Origin: Lignipirellula cremea
GTDB lineage: Bacteria > Planctomycetota > Planctomycetia > Pirellulales > Pirellulaceae
Assembly: GCF_007751035.1 (NCBI RefSeq)
Contig: NZ_CP036433.1
Span: forward strand, 1,593,001-1,657,000
DNA length: 64,000 bases
Reading direction: 5' to 3'
Below the pieces are notes generated by a model. It was given only the letters and a program-made list of their open reading frames with translations, was not told the origin of the DNA and searched no databases. The translations under genes were made by a program, and so were the position numbers. Position 1 is the stretch's first letter. The number at the start of each line of letters is the position of its first letter. Positions 61,292-64,000 of the stretch are shown here, piece after piece.

Positions 61292-63721
61292 TTACAGCAT
61301 GCCGGCCCGTTTCCGCAGTAGCCATTCGGCGACGATCAGGCCGACGAACGCCAGGGGAAATCCCCAGTGGTTCCAGACCGGTTCCGGCGGCAAGGATTCG
61401 ATCCGCACCTGCCGGCCGTCGGGCAAGTCGTCGAGCAGACGATTCACATTGGCGACCTGGTAGAACTTGCCGCGCGACACCGTCGCGGCTCGGCGCAGAT
61501 CGGCTGCGTCCATCTCCACCCGGGCCGTTTCACCGGGCGGCGCCGTGACGACGAAACGTTCGGCGGGCGGCTTCCCTTCCAGCGTCGGCGTAGCGACCCA
61601 GATCCGGTACGAGCCTTCGGCGAGGTTGGACAGGGTCGTTTCAAAGACGCCGCGGTTGGACGGATCATGAGCCAGCTGCACGTTCTTTCGCCGGCCGCCT
61701 TCCCGTTCCAGGATGATCGTCACGCCGTCTTCTTGCGGCGGGGCCTGGCGTTCATCGACAAACCGCAGTCGCACATAAACCGGATCGCCCCGGCGATAGG
61801 CTCCATCGCTGCGATCCAGGGTCAGCTCCGCCTGGCGACTTTGCCCCAGCAGCTTCACCCGGCTCAGATAACGGATGAGCTGGATCCAGTATCGCGCAAA
61901 GTAGTAGTCGCCGGCGCGGAATCGCCAGCGCCAGGTTTCCTCGGTCAGATGCGTCACCACTTTGCCTGCGCCGACATACTGCATCAGGATGACGGGTAGC
62001 CGGCGGCCATCGGCTCCGGTCCGGGTGGGATGTTCCGCCAGCACCCGGGCGGCCGGACGCAGATCGGCCGTCTCCAGCATCCAGTACATACCCGGCAGTT
62101 TTCGCCAGGTTTCGTACGAGTCCGAGTCGCTGTTTCCCAGCTGGAACGGGGCCGTCGCCAGACCAAGCGGCGTAGGAACCATGCGGAAGCTGTCCAGGAT
62201 CGTCGCATCAGGCGGCGGAGCTGAAGCCAGATCGATCGAGAACGGGAAGAGCGACTCCAACGGCGTATCGCGATACTGCATCGGCATCGATCGCGGTCCA
62301 GCGATGAACACCACGCCGCCGCCGTGCTCCTGAACGAAGTCGGAAATATCCTGCAGCGAGGACTTGCTGAGCATCGACGGATCCAGATCCCCCAGGATCA
62401 GCACGTCGTAACGGAACAGCTCCTCGCGATTCACAGGGAACAACCGCTCGGCTGTTTCATCCTGGGTCGCATACGCCAGATCGGCCTCCTGCAGCACGGT
62501 CGTCAGTTCGATGCTTTTGGCGGCCGGATCGCTTTTTTTCAACTGGCGTCCCAGCAGCGATTTCAGATAGCGAAACTCATAGTTGGGATAACCCTGGGCC
62601 AGCAGCACCCTGATCGTTTCATCGCGCACGGCGACCTGCTGTGACTGGCGGTTGTTCTCAAAGTTGATTTCCCCCTTGCGCTGCTCCACTTCGACCGTAT
62701 ATTCGAACTCGCCCGTTTCTCCGGGACGATGGGACAGCCGCACGCTTTGCGCTCCGGGCCCCTGCAGGACGACCGTTTGTTCGTCGAGGACGCCGGCCTG
62801 GTCTTCTCGTTTGAGACGCACCACGACCGATTCGCCGTCGAAGCCTTCGGCCGACAGTTTGACATCGAAGTTAGCCACATCGTCGACAAACACCATTTCA
62901 CTGGCCAGCAGGTCGGTCAGACGCAGGTCGCGGGCCGGCTCTTCATTCCCCAGGCCGACGACGTACAGCGGCACATTTTTGCGACGGGCGTACTCGGCCG
63001 CTTCCGACAGGGAACGCCCGACGGTGGTAATGCCGTCGGTCAACAGGATCATGGCCGCGGTCGGTCGTCCGCGCTGGGTCTCGAGGATATCGCGCAGGCC
63101 GCTGCCGAGTTCGCTGGTTGGTTGCTGGGGCTCCAGTTGCCGCAAGCGATCCAGGACGTCGCCCTCGCCGGAAAGCACGCGCGCCGATCCACCCAGGCGA
63201 AAGAACTTCAGGTTGTACCGTTCCCGCAGTCGGGCCAGCAGCTCGCCATCGTTCTCGACCAGTAAGGCCTGGGCCAGGTGCAGCCGGGTCGGCTTGGAAA
63301 GGCTCGCCGAGGCCAGCAACTGGGCGACGGCGGTGCGCAGCTGTTCGCTGGGGTACTGGTCCTCGATCGCCATGCTTTCGGAATCGTCGATCGCAATGAC
63401 CAGATCGGGCAGATCTGTTTTGTGGCGATGCCGCATCCAGCCGTACAGCATCAGCACGACGATCGCCAGCAGGGCGAAGCGAATCAGCCCCAGCCCGGCC
63501 CGCATTTTCCAGCCGGCCATGCCGCGTTCGCGGTAGTAGTTGTAGCCCACATAAGCAGCGCCGGCGAGCGCAGCCAGCACCACCAGCCCCGGCGGCAGCA
63601 CCCAGGTGGGCAGCACTTTGGTGACCAGGCCCTCGCCCTGCGCCAGGAGGTGCGTAACCGAAGTGTCGATCAAGGGCGCCATGGGCCGCCTCAGAGGAAA
63701 TGCCAGCAGGCTATGCGTCAT
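61292..63721 (-). CDS. Large membrane protein with VWA and amidotransferase-like domains
   Basis: About 809 residues. Two membrane helices (about 38-60 and 75-96) are followed by a von Willebrand A domain whose MIDAS begins DLVIAIDDSESMA (DxSxS) and continues with AAMILLTDGITTVG. After beta-sandwich segments comes a class-I-amidotransferase-like region (RYDVLILGDLDPSMLSKSSLQDISDFVQEHGGGVVFIAGP), and a final helix (PLAFVGLIVAEWLLRKRAG) anchors the C-terminus. This is the architecture of the large proteins in planctomycete BatA-like clusters, but the usual MoxR and DUF58 genes are not in the window. Start choices are ATG 63721 or 63682. Confidence 0.85.
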   Translation of the reverse strand: MTHSLLAFPLRRPMAPLIDTSVTHLLAQGEGLVTKVLPTWVLPPGLVVLAALAGAAYVGYNYYRERGMAGWKMRAGLGLIRFALLAIVVLMLYGWMRHRHKTDLPDLVIAIDDSESMAIEDQYPSEQLRTAVAQLLASASLSKPTRLHLAQALLVENDGELLARLRERYNLKFFRLGGSARVLSGEGDVLDRLRQLEPQQPTSELGSGLRDILETQRGRPTAAMILLTDGITTVGRSLSEAAEYARRKNVPLYVVGLGNEEPARDLRLTDLLASEMVFVDDVANFDVKLSAEGFDGESVVVRLKREDQAGVLDEQTVVLQGPGAQSVRLSHRPGETGEFEYTVEVEQRKGEINFENNRQSQQVAVRDETIRVLLAQGYPNYEFRYLKSLLGRQLKKSDPAAKSIELTTVLQEADLAYATQDETAERLFPVNREELFRYDVLILGDLDPSMLSKSSLQDISDFVQEHGGGVVFIAGPRSMPMQYRDTPLESLFPFSIDLASAPPPDATILDSFRMVPTPLGLATAPFQLGNSDSDSYETWRKLPGMYWMLETADLRPAARVLAEHPTRTGADGRRLPVILMQYVGAGKVVTHLTEETWRWRFRAGDYYFARYWIQLIRYLSRVKLLGQSRQAELTLDRSDGAYRRGDPVYVRLRFVDERQAPPQEDGVTIILEREGGRRKNVQLAHDPSNRGVFETTLSNLAEGSYRIWVATPTLEGKPPAERFVVTAPPGETARVEMDAADLRRAATVSRGKFYQVANVNRLLDDLPDGRQVRIESLPPEPVWNHWGFPLAFVGLIVAEWLLRKRAGML

Positions 63722-63910
63722 GCTTCCGGCGCCGTCTCGCCGCCTGCTTCGCACCGCCTTTTTCACTCCTGTTGATCATGACGCATGCCGTACCGTTCCA
63801 CAAGCCGCGGCAAAGCTACGGCTTTCGCAGGGGACGCACTGCAGCCATAATGACCAGCGACGGCAGGGAGGCAGATTCTTCGAAGATCCTTATCTAATCG
63901 GGAGACTCAC

Positions 63911-64000
63911 ATGCACCGGTTCTTTTCCCTGGCAATACCCGCCTGGCTGGTCCTGACGGCGACGCCGGCCGCGTTCGCCCAGCCGGGGCTCAACACGCGA
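63911..64000 (+). CDS. N-terminus of an exported protein, cut by the window end
   Basis: The ATG at 63911 follows GGGAGA. The visible 30 residues are a signal peptide (MHRFFSLAIPAWLVLTATPA, then AFAQPGLNTR), with probable cleavage after AFA. Nothing can be said about its function. It diverges from the VWA gene. Confidence 0.65.
   Translation, partial: MHRFFSLAIPAWLVLTATPAAFAQPGLNTR

Overview
The window looks like a chromosomal segment of a planctomycete, most likely family Pirellulaceae. It is G+C-rich by eye and carries family hallmarks: a DUF1549/DUF1553 cytochrome (PSD1 type), a multihaem PA14 cytochrome c, two Tat-exported DUF1501 proteins, a planctomycete-type Ser/Thr kinase, an ECF sigma factor, DUF4838 and Kelch-like secreted proteins and many short lineage-specific hypotheticals. 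No rRNA, tRNA or CRISPR array was seen. Genes lie on both strands in short operons, and all identifications come from reading motifs and family resemblance, not from searches.

Layout. 1-7.9 kb: partial nucleotidyltransferase/HD gene, ECF sigma factor with a secreted CxxC protein, PA14 multihaem cytochrome, class II photolyase and a PLP-dependent D-threonine-aldolase-like enzyme. 8.1-11.7 kb: the conserved rpsO-pnp pair, a terminator and a CheY-like regulator. 12-15.1 kb: a MurE-MurF ligase pair on the minus strand whose MurE departs from several catalytic-motif consensuses. 15.5-21.8 kb: an accessory patch with an orphan small gene, a Kelch-like gene, a 5'-truncated IS630 transposase next to an inverted-repeat element, a DUF416-like gene, an intact IS4-family element with a 10-bp target duplication, and a zinc-ribbon gene. 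22-32.9 kb: membrane endonuclease/exonuclease/phosphatase protein, PSD1 cytochrome, greA preceded by a terminator-like hairpin, a GAF-AAA+ sigma-54 activator, a phoD-like/cbiX-like overlapping pair, a zinc-ribbon membrane protein and a beta-carbonic anhydrase with a lipoprotein signal.

33.5-46.5 kb: DUF4838/CBM9-like protein and partner, a beta-helix protein, a conserved hypothetical, two tandem 113-residue Ser/Asn/Gly-rich exported proteins in a duplicated unit with its own leader and terminator, two tiny divergent genes and a 922-residue secreted protein. 46.8-64 kb: a Ser/Thr kinase fused to a degenerate receiver plus a second degenerate-receiver protein, PilZ protein, DUF1501, Sel1 repeats, Lnt, cold-shock protein, PrpB-like lyase, a second DUF1501, a thiol peroxidase-like protein, a leucine-rich-repeat lipoprotein, a large VWA membrane protein and the start of a secreted protein.

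Three dispersed repeat families stand out: a hairpin family built around CTTTCGC-GGA-GCGAAAG or CTTTCAC-TCC-GTGAAAG in intergenic DNA (23.2, 37.7, 37.9, 40.6, 41.3, 42.0, 51.9 kb); a palindrome around GGGTGGC in the accessory patch, one copy of which was the IS4 target; and the CTTTGCGCCTTTGCGTGAG inverted repeat beside the IS630 fragment.
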